Assembly: GCA_030433215.1 (NCBI GenBank)
Contig: JAUIMC010000012.1
Span: 1-64,000, forward strand
Reading direction: 5' to 3'
Source: Alphaproteobacteria bacterium
Lineage (GTDB): Bacteria; Pseudomonadota; Alphaproteobacteria; Caulobacterales; Parvularculaceae
DNA: 64,000 nt
Every line of letters begins with the position of its first letter. The first letter of the stretch is position 1. Below, in pieces: positions 46,309 to 55,294 of the stretch. Position numbers and translations under genes: made by a program. The notes beneath the pieces were generated by a model. The model did no database searches. It was given only the letters and a program-made list of their open reading frames with translations, and had not been told where the DNA came from.

Positions 46309-47100
46309 CTAGTTCACGACCGGCTTGAAGATGTCTTCTTCGCTCAGGTTGAAACGTTTGGCGCGGCGCTGGAGAAGCAGGCGCCAGTTGCCCATGGACA
46401 TCAGCATCGCATAGGCGAGCGGCAGGATGCCCCGGCTATGGAAATCGGCGACCTTTTCCTTGTCGAGCGTATTGAGGCGCTGTTCCTCGACATTCAGATA
46501 CTGAGCGAAATTGACAGGCTCGGTCGCGCCCATGGGCGTATATTGCGCCGTCTGCGGCTGGACCAGGTCCGCTTCGATCAGCGCTTTTGAAAATTGGTCC
46601 GTCATCTGACGGTCGCGCTCATAGTTCTTGCAGAAATCGATGGCCGCCTGGGTCTGTTCCGTCGGCTCGCCATTATTGAAAAGCGGCTGGTCGCCAGCGT
46701 CGGTCAGGCCCTCAAAGCCTCTGTCGATGACGATCGCCATGCGCTCGCCATTGTTTTCCGCGGCAAGGCCGAACGGATAGCGGCGCACATAAGCCGGGAT
46801 ATAGCAGTTCTCTTCCCAGTTGCCGTTGTCGTCGACGAAGAGATTGATGTCGTCGTAAAGGCCGGTGATGGCGAGCAATTGCGGCTGCTCTTTCGACATG
46901 AAGATGATCGGATAGTTCTTCATGGCCGTGGGAATTTCGCCCAGCGTCAGCGGGACAGCGCGCGCCTTCGCCGCAAAACCGAACGGCTTGGCCGCCGGCT
47001 TGAGCGACAGCGCGCCGTGTTTTTCCTTCATCAACAGTTCCGGCTTTTCGTAGAGGAACATCTTGCCGGTCACTTCAGGAACCGCTTGCGCCTCGCTCAT
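46309..47100 (-). CDS. SapC family protein
   Basis: 263 aa; MKNYPIIFMSKEQPQLLAITGLYDDINLFVDDNGNWEENCYIPAYVRRYPFGL. Confidence 0.85.
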   Translation of the reverse strand: MSEAQAVPEVTGKMFLYEKPELLMKEKHGALSLKPAAKPFGFAAKARAVPLTLGEIPTAMKNYPIIFMSKEQPQLLAITGLYDDINLFVDDNGNWEENCYIPAYVRRYPFGLAAENNGERMAIVIDRGFEGLTDAGDQPLFNNGEPTEQTQAAIDFCKNYERDRQMTDQFSKALIEADLVQPQTAQYTPMGATEPVNFAQYLNVEEQRLNTLDKEKVADFHSRGILPLAYAMLMSMGNWRLLLQRRAKRFNLSEEDIFKPVVN

Positions 47101-47263
47101 TGTGAACCCTTCCTAAAAAAATCATTTTCGCCCGTCCGCGCCGGGCCCGAGTCGGGATCGGGCGCGCCCGCACGCCGCCATCCGAGAGCAGGGCTCTTAG
47201 CAAAAAGGCCGCCCCGCTCCAACCCTTTCCCGTAGGCGCTGTTTTTCGCACAGCGCGCTCCCC

Positions 47264-48142
47264 TCAGGCGGCGACAAAGGCGGCCAAATCCGCGGGTTTT
47301 TCCATGGGCGCGAGGTGGCTGACGCCAGCCATGACGGCGACATTCGCGCCGAACCGGCGAAATCGCGCTCTGGCGGTCTCGGAAACCGTGGAGGACGGAT
47401 GATCCGCCGCAATGACCGAAATCGGCGCCGGCGCGGCCGCGACCGCCTTCCACAAATCGTTCGCCTGGGCCGCAAAGGTCGCCGCCTCCCATTTCGGCGC
47501 GCAGGAGAGCCGGACGCCGCCGGCCTCCCCGGGCTCTTCGATGAGGCCGTCCCGGAGATAGTCTTCGAGGACGCCCGGCGCCCAGGGCTTGAACAGCCCC
47601 TTTTGGGCGTAGGAAACGAGAACGCTTTCCCGGTCGGGCCAGCGGTTACGCCGGCGCGCCGCCTGACCCACCAGCGGGATGCGGCCCGACATCAGCGTCC
47701 AGAGCGGCGTTTTCGCGGCGAAACTCATCCAGCGGGGCATCGCCACGGGCTCGATCAGCTTCAGCGCCGCGACATCCGCGCGCCCCTCGGCGGCCAGCAC
47801 CGACGTCGCCGCGCCCATGGAATGCCCGGCGAGGGTCCACCCCTTCCGGCCCACCCGGTCGAGATAAGCGCGCGCATCGGCCACAAACGGCGCCCATGAG
47901 CGCAAGCCGGAAGGATCGGCCGGCCGCGTGTTCAACCCGTGGCCGCGCAGATCGAGCGCATGGATGTCGAAACGGTCTGTAAGACCGCCAAGCAGTTGCA
48001 GATAAGCGGAGGCGCAAAACCCCGTGGCGTGGAGGAACAGAAGCGGCGGCTTGTCCGGCGACGGCCAGCGAAAGCCGGCGACGGCGCCACCGTCAAAATC
48101 CATCCTGATGCGCTGCGGCGCCGGGCCGGGTCTGTCGCTCAT
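47264..48142 (-). CDS. alpha/beta hydrolase
   Basis: MSDRPGPAPQRIRMDFDGGAVAGFRW..., FLHATGFCASAYLQLL, LDLRGHGLNTRPAD, LAGHSMGAATSVLAA. Confidence 0.85.
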   Translation of the reverse strand: MSDRPGPAPQRIRMDFDGGAVAGFRWPSPDKPPLLFLHATGFCASAYLQLLGGLTDRFDIHALDLRGHGLNTRPADPSGLRSWAPFVADARAYLDRVGRKGWTLAGHSMGAATSVLAAEGRADVAALKLIEPVAMPRWMSFAAKTPLWTLMSGRIPLVGQAARRRNRWPDRESVLVSYAQKGLFKPWAPGVLEDYLRDGLIEEPGEAGGVRLSCAPKWEAATFAAQANDLWKAVAAAPAPISVIAADHPSSTVSETARARFRRFGANVAVMAGVSHLAPMEKPADLAAFVAA

Positions 48143-48173
48143 GAAAGCACTTGTGTGTGAGGCGGCGCCGAAA

Positions 48174-48665
48174 TCAATAATCGGAAGCAGCGAGTTCATA
48201 GAGCATGCGCATATGCATGACGTCCGGCGCGGCGCGATGGCGGCGGGGCGCGCGCAGCTCCGCCGCGGCGACGAGCGGGCCGATTTTGTCTTCCGGCACG
48301 GAGCGCAACAGGCTCGCCAGATCGCTGACAATGAAGCGCTGGCGTCTTCTGCCCGCCTGGAACAGACGATAGAGCCAGAAGCCGTCCCAGTCCGGCGCGT
48401 CGGAATAGATGATCTTGCCGGCCAGCGCCGCGTTCAATTTCTCGCAGGCCTCGTTCGGCTCGACGCCGTCCCTTTCGAGCATCTCCGGGGTGACGCCGTG
48501 CAGAACCTGCGCCTCGGCGCTCCAGTCGTCGAAGGACCATTCCGGCGCAGGCTTGATGAGCATCGCCTGGACCGCGCCATTAGCGAAACACCAGCCCACC
48601 TCGATCGGCCAGGAGCGCGCCGACAGGCCCGACGCTTCAAGATCAATGAACGCAATATCTTTCAA
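48174..48665 (-). CDS. DEDD-type 3'-5' exonuclease-like protein
   Basis: 163 aa; IAFIDLEASGL (motif I DxE), HGVTPEML, HRAAPDVMHMRMLY. Confidence 0.65.
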   Translation of the reverse strand: MKDIAFIDLEASGLSARSWPIEVGWCFANGAVQAMLIKPAPEWSFDDWSAEAQVLHGVTPEMLERDGVEPNEACEKLNAALAGKIIYSDAPDWDGFWLYRLFQAGRRRQRFIVSDLASLLRSVPEDKIGPLVAAAELRAPRRHRAAPDVMHMRMLYELAASDY

Positions 48666-48780
48666 AACAGAAACGGCGGTTACAGCGGGTGGCGAACCCG
48701 GGCAAGTATGACGTGTACCCCATCGGACGGCAAAGTAATTAATCGATAAAATTTTCCCCGTAAATTCATAAGGTTAACTC

Positions 48781-49191
48781 ATGAGCGCTATTCTCCAAAT
48801 TGATACGCCCGGGCGCGCCGCCATCGATGTGACGGCGAGAATCGCCGATATCGTCGCCGCCTCGGACGCCGCCGGCGGACTTGTTCACCTTTTCATTCAG
48901 CATACTTCGGCCTCACTGACGGTGCAGGAAAACGCCGATCCGGACGTGATGGCGGACCTGCTCGACTGGCTGGACCGGACGGCGCCGGAGACCGGGCCCT
49001 ATCGTCATCGCGCGGAGGGGCCGGACGACATGCCGGCGCATCTGAAATCGGCGATGACCGCAACCTCGCTCACCGTGCCGTTCGAAAACGGACGGCTGTT
49101 GCTCGGAACCTGGCAGGGAATTTATCTCCTGGAACACCGGCGCGCGAAGCACCGGCGGCGCATCGTCGTCACGCTGGTTCCGGAACTGTGA
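48781..49191 (+). CDS. YjbQ family protein (UPF0047)
   Basis: 136 aa; GGLVHLFIQHTSASLTVQENADPDVMADLLDWLDRTAPE...PAHLKSAMTATSLTVPFENGRLLLGTWQGIYLLEHRR. Confidence 0.92.
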   Translation: MSAILQIDTPGRAAIDVTARIADIVAASDAAGGLVHLFIQHTSASLTVQENADPDVMADLLDWLDRTAPETGPYRHRAEGPDDMPAHLKSAMTATSLTVPFENGRLLLGTWQGIYLLEHRRAKHRRRIVVTLVPEL

Positions 49192-49200
49192 ATCGGCAGC

Positions 49201-49413
49201 TTATGACCGCGCCGCGCTTTTCGGTTTGAAGACGCCGCTTTCGGGATCTTGTTCGTAATCGAGAACGGCGCTGCTGCTCTTGGCGCGCGCGGATTTGCGG
49301 ATTTCGTCGATCGCGGCGCGCAAAGGGCGCGTGCGTTTTTCGGCGTAACGGCAGAGCGCGACAGCGCCCGCGGCGGCGGCGACCGTAACGGCCAGCGTAG
49401 TGACGGCGCTCAT
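49201..49413 (-). CDS. small hypothetical protein with an N-terminal TM
   Basis: 70 aa; SAVTTLAVTVAAAAGAVALCRYAEKRTRPLRAAIDEIRKSAR. Confidence 0.5.
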   Translation of the reverse strand: MSAVTTLAVTVAAAAGAVALCRYAEKRTRPLRAAIDEIRKSARAKSSSAVLDYEQDPESGVFKPKSAARS

Positions 49414-49457
49414 AGTCTGTCTCCCGTTCTGCGCATCCAGTTTCCGCGTTGCGGCGT

Positions 49458-50333
49458 TTAGAGCCCGATCCGCGCCCAGTGGGCCCGGCGCTCGCCCGCC
49501 GCCATCAGTTCATCCGCGTCGATCAGCGCGGCGGCCTTGAAACCGTCCGCCGCGCCGCCTGAAAAGAACATTTTCAAGAGCGAGCCCTTCTCCAGCGGAA
49601 TGCGTTTGATCTTAACATCTTTTCCGAAGCGGTCGCGCAAAAAATCGCCGAACTGAGCCGTTCCGTCGACCAATCCCTTTTCCACCGCCGAGGCGCCGCT
49701 CCAGATCCGGCCTGAAAAAAGCGTCTCATCCTTGGACAGTCTGTCCCCGCGCCGCTCTTTGACCAAGGCGATGAACTGGTCATGGATCTCGTTCAGCAAA
49801 TCCTTGAGGCGCGCCACCTCTTCCGGGTCTTCCGGTTTGAACGGATCGAGCTGGGACTTGTTCTCGCCGGCCGTGTAGATGCGGCGCTCGACGCCGAGCC
49901 TGGCGATCGCCTCCTGAAAGCCGAATCCGCCGGAAATCACCCCGATGGAGCCGACAATCGAACTCTCATCGGCGTAGATTTCATCGCCCGCAATGGCGAG
50001 AATATAGCCGCCGGAAGCGCCCGCATCCTCGATGAAGGCGAGCACGGGCACGTCTTTTTCCTTCGCCTCGCGGCGCACGGCGTTGAAGATGAGGCGCGAC
50101 TGCACCGGCGAGCCGCCCGGCGAATTGATCGCCAGCGCCACCGCTTTCACGCCCTTCGGCTTGAACGCGTCGCGGATCGGTTTTTCGAGCTTTTTAAGGG
50201 TCATTCCCTTTCGTCCGGCGCCGACTTCGCCAATCACCCCCGTCATTTCAATCACGGTTACGAGAGGCTTTTCGGGCCCTGTAAATGGCAGGGCGCGCCA
50301 GAGGGATGTCAAAGGATTGCTGCGGTCTGTCAT
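49458..50333 (-). CDS. S49 family peptidase (SppA-like)
   Basis: 291 aa; ALAINSPGGSPVQSRLIFNAV, LAFIEDAGASGGYILAIAGDEIYADESSIVGSIGVISGGFGFQEA. Confidence 0.92.
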   Translation of the reverse strand: MTDRSNPLTSLWRALPFTGPEKPLVTVIEMTGVIGEVGAGRKGMTLKKLEKPIRDAFKPKGVKAVALAINSPGGSPVQSRLIFNAVRREAKEKDVPVLAFIEDAGASGGYILAIAGDEIYADESSIVGSIGVISGGFGFQEAIARLGVERRIYTAGENKSQLDPFKPEDPEEVARLKDLLNEIHDQFIALVKERRGDRLSKDETLFSGRIWSGASAVEKGLVDGTAQFGDFLRDRFGKDVKIKRIPLEKGSLLKMFFSGGAADGFKAAALIDADELMAAGERRAHWARIGL

Positions 50334-50519
50334 CGCTCGCTGTTAGGTTAAAATCCAAGCCTTTTCAATGATCAGCACATCAGCGCCCAAACGTCCCGCG
50401 GCGCCTGAATAGCGCTGATTCGCCGCTGAGGCGGGCGCGCCGCTTTCGCTTGACCGGGAGCGGCCCAGCGACCAATCTGCGAGGCGATTGCAATAAGAAG
50501 TTGAGCGAAAGGCGTTATT

Positions 50520-51554
50520 TTGGGTTTGGCCGCGACAGCCAGCGAGACACTCGCCGCAAGGCGCGCGCCTGAATTTCCAGCCGCCGTCGCCTATCTGCGT
50601 TCGCTTACCGAGCGCGATCTTGAAGCCGTTAATCGCGAGATCCTGGACCGGCTCGATTCGCCGGTAAAGATGATCCCGGAGCTCGCGGGACACCTCATCC
50701 ATGCAGGCGGCAAGCGCCTGAGGCCGATGCTGACGCTCGCCTCGGCGCGGCTGTTCGATTATGCGGGCGAGGACCATGTGAAACTCGCCGCCGCCGTGGA
50801 GCTCATTCACGGCGCGACGTTGCTCCATGACGACGTCGTGGACGCCTCGTCCCTGCGCCGCGGCGCCTCCACCGCCAACACCATCTGGGGCAACAAGGAG
50901 AGCGTCCTCGTCGGCGACTTCATCTTCTCGCGCTCTTTCGAGCTGATGGTGGAAGCAAAAAATCTCGACGTTCTGCGCTCGCTCTCCCACGCTTCCAGCG
51001 TCATCGCCCAGGGCGAAGTCCTGCAGCTGACGACGCAGAAGAACATCGCGGCCACCTTCGAGACCTATCTTGAAGTGGTGCGCGCCAAGACCGCCGCCCT
51101 GTTCGCGGCGGCGACCGAAGTCGGCGCGCAGATTTCCGGGCGTCCGGCCGAAGACCAGAAATCCATGCGCCAGTTCGGCGAGGATTTCGGCGTCGCCTAT
51201 CAGCTCGTGGACGACGCGCTCGATTACGCCGGCTTCGAATACGCGCTCGGCAAGACCGTCGGCGACGATTTCCGGGAAGGCAAGATGACCGCGCCGGTGG
51301 TCTTCGCCGTGGAACGCGCGCGCGAGGAGGAGAAACCCTTCTGGCGGCGCGTCATCGCCGAAGGCCGGCAGGAGCCGGGCGATTTCGAAAAAGCGCAAAG
51401 CCTGATGCAGCGCGACGGCGCCATCGAAGACACCTTCGAATGCGCCCGCGACTATACGCAAAAGGCGCTCGATGCGCTGGCGAAAGCGCCGGAAAACGAC
51501 TATCGCGACGCCCTCGGCGATCTTGCCCTGACCTCGACGGCGCGCGGCTCTTAA
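50520..51554 (+). CDS. ispB: polyprenyl diphosphate synthase (TTG start)
   Basis: GGKRLRPMLTLASARL, GATLLHDDVVDASSLRRGASTANTIWG, AYQLVDDALDYAGFEYALGKTVGDDFREGKMTAPVV. Confidence 0.9.
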   Translation: MGLAATASETLAARRAPEFPAAVAYLRSLTERDLEAVNREILDRLDSPVKMIPELAGHLIHAGGKRLRPMLTLASARLFDYAGEDHVKLAAAVELIHGATLLHDDVVDASSLRRGASTANTIWGNKESVLVGDFIFSRSFELMVEAKNLDVLRSLSHASSVIAQGEVLQLTTQKNIAATFETYLEVVRAKTAALFAAATEVGAQISGRPAEDQKSMRQFGEDFGVAYQLVDDALDYAGFEYALGKTVGDDFREGKMTAPVVFAVERAREEEKPFWRRVIAEGRQEPGDFEKAQSLMQRDGAIEDTFECARDYTQKALDALAKAPENDYRDALGDLALTSTARGS

Positions 51555-51566
51555 TTTTCAAAGAGA

Positions 51567-52661
51567 TTATTCCGCCGCAGCCTGAATCGCGTCGTCGCCG
51601 GCGCCGCCGGACCGCGTTCTCAATAAGCCGTTCTTGTAAGCGCGCGCCGTGAGGCGCGACGCGCCAGTGACGAAAGCGAGGCAAAGCGCCAGCGGCCCCA
51701 GCCATTGCAGCGACGGCGGCAAGGCGAGCATCAAAGCCGCCGTGGCGGCGCAGACGCTGACAAGGCCCATATAGATGACGGCGACCCCGGCATGGGAAAC
51801 GCCGCCGCGCATCATCAGCTGATAAAGATGCTCGCGATGCGCCACCAGGACGTTCTGGCCGCGCAGGGTGCGTGACGCCAGCGTCCAGGCGACATCGAAA
51901 ATGAAGGGCAGGAAGATCACCGGCATGACGAGCGCGCTGAGGCGGGCGCCGGTCCAGTCAGCGCCGAGCACGGCGAAAGCGGCGATCAGAAAGCCGAGCA
52001 TCTGGCTGCCATTATCGCCCATGAAGATTTTCCCGCGAATGAGATTTTCCGGCAGGAAGCCGGCGGCGGCGCAGGACAGAAGGAGCGCCGCGACCGCCAG
52101 CGCCGGCGCGCCGCTAAGCCCGGAGAAAACCGCGAACCAGGCAAGTCCCACCGCCGCGGCGCCGGCGGCAAGCCCGTTCGCGCCGTCCATGAAATTGAAC
52201 GCATTCATGAAGCCGACGATCCAGAAGACCGTCAGCACCGAGCCCCAGACGGGCCCGAGCGAAACCTCGCCCAGCGACGGCAGCGGCGCCGATTGCAGCG
52301 GGCCGAAAAGCACGATGAAGAGCGCGGCGACGAGAATCTGTCCGACGAATTTCCAGACCGGCGAGAGATTCAGCTTGTCGTCGGCGAGCCCCACGAAGAA
52401 AGCCGCGACGCCAAGCCCCCCGATCAGCGACAACGTCTTCGCCGCGCCCGCATCGCCGGCGAAGGCCGCCATGATGAAAAGCCCCGCCGCCCAGCCGCCG
52501 GTGATCGCCGCGCCGCCGATGCGCGGGGTCGCATGATCATGGCTCGAGCGTTCATTAGGCTCGTCGAGAAAGGCGCGCGCGCGCGCCGCCAGCATGCTGA
52601 CGCAATAAACGACAGCCACCGTCATTGCGGCCGCAACCGCCATGATGAAGGGTTCGATCAT
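51567..52661 (-). CDS. MraY/WecA-like glycosyltransferase family 4 membrane protein
   Basis: 364 aa; RSSHDHATPRIGGAAITGGWAAG, FNFMDGANGLAAG, GKIFMGDNGSQMLGFLIA, REHLYQLMMRGG. Confidence 0.9.
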   Translation of the reverse strand: MIEPFIMAVAAAMTVAVVYCVSMLAARARAFLDEPNERSSHDHATPRIGGAAITGGWAAGLFIMAAFAGDAGAAKTLSLIGGLGVAAFFVGLADDKLNLSPVWKFVGQILVAALFIVLFGPLQSAPLPSLGEVSLGPVWGSVLTVFWIVGFMNAFNFMDGANGLAAGAAAVGLAWFAVFSGLSGAPALAVAALLLSCAAAGFLPENLIRGKIFMGDNGSQMLGFLIAAFAVLGADWTGARLSALVMPVIFLPFIFDVAWTLASRTLRGQNVLVAHREHLYQLMMRGGVSHAGVAVIYMGLVSVCAATAALMLALPPSLQWLGPLALCLAFVTGASRLTARAYKNGLLRTRSGGAGDDAIQAAAE

Positions 52662-52697
52662 GCGCTCTTTCGCCCCTGGTTTCTCCCGATTGCGAAT

Positions 52698-53564
52698 CTA
52701 TCGCACATGGAGCGCCGACGCCATGGCCCAGGCCCCGCGCGCGCGCGCGGCGGCGGCGGCGCGGACCGCGCCCTGGCGTGACGGAAACAGCGCAAAGCAG
52801 GTCGCGCCCGATCCAGACATGCGCGCCGCCAGCGCGCCGGGCGCGGCGGCTAGCCTGTCGATCACCGCGCGGATCGCCGACGCCCGATCGATGGCGAAGG
52901 GTTCGAGGTCGTTGCGGGTGCGCGCCATCGCCTCTTGCATTTGCGCATGGTTCACGGCGCGAAACGGATCGCAGACAGGCCGGGCGGGCGCTGGATTTTG
53001 CGCATCGAAAGCGCGGAAGATAGGCCCCGTGGGCATCTCGACGCCCGGATTGACGAGGCAGATCCACAAGGGCGGCAAGGCCGGCCCCTTTTCTAGAATT
53101 TCGCCGGCGCCCGAGACATGGACCGGCGCGCGCGCAAGACACGCCGGCACGTCGGCGCCGAGGGAAAAGGCGATCCGCGCCAGCGCCGCCTCGCCAATAT
53201 CCACGTTCCACAGCTTCACAAGCGCGCGCAAAGCCGCCGCCGCATCCGCCGAACCGCCGCCGACGCCCGCCGCGACGGGCAGATTCTTTTCAAGCGTTAT
53301 CGCCGCGCCTTTATCGACGCCGCAGGCGTGCGCCAGCTTTTGCGCCGCGCGAAAAACCAGATTGCGCTCAGGCGGCAGGTCTTTCAGCGCGCCGCCAAAC
53401 GGGCCTTTCACAGCGAGCGATAAATCCTTCGCGGGATCGACGCGAATGACATCGCCCTCTTCTGCGAAAACGAAAAGACTCGCAAGATCGTGCAGCCCGT
53501 CAGGACGGACGGGCCCGATATGGAGATAAAGATTGACCTTGGCGGGAGCGGTCTCGGCGATCAT
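52698..53564 (-). CDS. ispE: 4-diphosphocytidyl-2-C-methyl-D-erythritol kinase
   Basis: 288 aa; APAKVNLYLHIGPVRPDGLHDL, NLPVAAGVGGGSADAAAALRAL, ARMSGSGATCFALF. Confidence 0.92.
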   Translation of the reverse strand: MIAETAPAKVNLYLHIGPVRPDGLHDLASLFVFAEEGDVIRVDPAKDLSLAVKGPFGGALKDLPPERNLVFRAAQKLAHACGVDKGAAITLEKNLPVAAGVGGGSADAAAALRALVKLWNVDIGEAALARIAFSLGADVPACLARAPVHVSGAGEILEKGPALPPLWICLVNPGVEMPTGPIFRAFDAQNPAPARPVCDPFRAVNHAQMQEAMARTRNDLEPFAIDRASAIRAVIDRLAAAPGALAARMSGSGATCFALFPSRQGAVRAAAAARARGAWAMASALHVR

Positions 53565-55282
53565 GCGCGCTCTTCCGGCAAACCTTCCTTGAGCTTTTTC
53601 TCGACGCTTTCACGCAACTTGTCGGAAGGCTCCAGCTCGAGCACGCGCTTCCATTCATAGCGCGCTTCGACCTTGCGGCCGAGACGCCAGTAAACATCGC
53701 CAAGATGGTCGGTGATGGTCGGATCGGCAGGCTCGAGCGAGGCGGCGTGTTCGAGATGACCGACGGCCTCTGGATAATCGCCGCGCTGATAATGGGCCCA
53801 GCCGAGACTGTCGATAAAGGCGCCGGAATTGGGTTCGATCGCCACCGCCTGTTCGATGAGCTCGAAAGCCCGGTCGAGATTCTCGCCGCGCTCCGCCCAG
53901 GAATAACCGAGATAGTTGAGCGCGGTCGCCTCTTTCGGGGCGATTTCCACGGCGCGTTCGAGATCCTTCTCCGCCGCCGGCCATTGATCGAGCTCGATCA
54001 GCGAAGCGGCGCGGCCGACCAAAAACCGCCAGGCGTCTTCCGGGGGATCGTCGGAAAGGTCGTCGATCAACTGGCCGTAAACGGCGACGGCTTCGCGATG
54101 ACGACCCTGTCCTGCGAGGAGACTGGCGTAATTGAGCCGCGCTTCCTGGGACTTGCCGGCGCGCGCCGTGGCGCGCAGCACTTTTTCCGCTTCGTCCTCG
54201 CGGCCAAGCCCGATCAGCCCGCCGGCGATGTCGATTTGCGCCTGCTCGTAAAAGGCCGAAGATTTCGGAATGCGCTTCAGCATCGCAATGGCGCTCTCAT
54301 TGTCGCCATAGATGTTGAGGATGGCGCCTGCGAGCCGCTGCGCGTGATCGAAATCAGGCCAGAGATAAAGCGCGATCCGGGTGAAGGCGAGCGGCATGTC
54401 GTAATTGGCGTCGCCGACGCGAAAACCTGCCTTCTCCGCGGCTTCGCGCTGATCGGCCATCTGTTGCAGGATCGCCGAGCCGAAAGAATAGAGCGCAACC
54501 GCCGCGCCCTTTTGCGGCGTGACGCCAACCCAGGTCTTGTCGGTTCTGCCTTTCTCGAGCCTTTCGAGACCGCGCTTGGCGACCTGCCGGTCGAGACCCG
54601 GATACTGCGCGAGCAATTCGTAATGAGCGCGCGCCTCTTCGGTATTGCCGGTGCGATGGAGGAAAGAGCCATAGGCGTCACGGCCGACGACCCCGCCATA
54701 GCTCATCAAGGCGAGCTGATAAGCGGTGCGGGCCTCGTCCTCGAGGCCGGCGTTCTCAAACAGGAACGCCTGGTGCAGCGGATGAAAGCCGCGAAAGGTC
54801 TCGCCGTCCTTTTTGGCGAGCGCCTTCAGCGCGGCCTCCGGGCCCTGTTCGCCGGCAAGCGCCCAGGCGTTGAGGATGACCATGGCGGCGGAGAAATATT
54901 CGACCTCGGCTTTGGCGGCGAGATCCTCCCGCGCCGACGCATAGTCGCCATGCTTTAAATCGCGCGCCGCCAGAGTGAGCCGCGCGAGATCGTCATCTTC
55001 CTTGTCGTCATTGGCGAGGATCTTTTCCGCGAGCGCCGCCGCGCCGTCGATGTCGCCGGAAGCAACCTTGAAGAAAAACGCGCCGCGCAACACCTCTTCG
55101 GCTTCGACGCCCTCGTCGCGCGCATCCTCAAACGAGGCCGCGGCGACGCCAATGTCATTGGCGCTGGCGGCGATGCGTCCCGACAGATAATCGCCCACCA
55201 TGCTGCTCTCGCGCGGCGCGCCGACGCAACCGGCCGTCAGGGAAAAGGCGGCGATGCATGCCGTAAGAGATTTCATGCGCAA
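53561..55282 (-). CDS. TPR-repeat lipoprotein
   Basis: 573 aa; lipobox TAGCVGAP; tandem TPRs near the C-terminus (LNYLGYSWAERGENLDRAFELIEQAVAIEPNSGAFIDSLGWAHYQRGDYPEAVGHLEHA). Confidence 0.85.
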   Translation of the reverse strand: MRMKSLTACIAAFSLTAGCVGAPRESSMVGDYLSGRIAASANDIGVAAASFEDARDEGVEAEEVLRGAFFFKVASGDIDGAAALAEKILANDDKEDDDLARLTLAARDLKHGDYASAREDLAAKAEVEYFSAAMVILNAWALAGEQGPEAALKALAKKDGETFRGFHPLHQAFLFENAGLEDEARTAYQLALMSYGGVVGRDAYGSFLHRTGNTEEARAHYELLAQYPGLDRQVAKRGLERLEKGRTDKTWVGVTPQKGAAVALYSFGSAILQQMADQREAAEKAGFRVGDANYDMPLAFTRIALYLWPDFDHAQRLAGAILNIYGDNESAIAMLKRIPKSSAFYEQAQIDIAGGLIGLGREDEAEKVLRATARAGKSQEARLNYASLLAGQGRHREAVAVYGQLIDDLSDDPPEDAWRFLVGRAASLIELDQWPAAEKDLERAVEIAPKEATALNYLGYSWAERGENLDRAFELIEQAVAIEPNSGAFIDSLGWAHYQRGDYPEAVGHLEHAASLEPADPTITDHLGDVYWRLGRKVEARYEWKRVLELEPSDKLRESVEKKLKEGLPEERA

Positions 55283-55294
55283 CTGATGCGTTCC

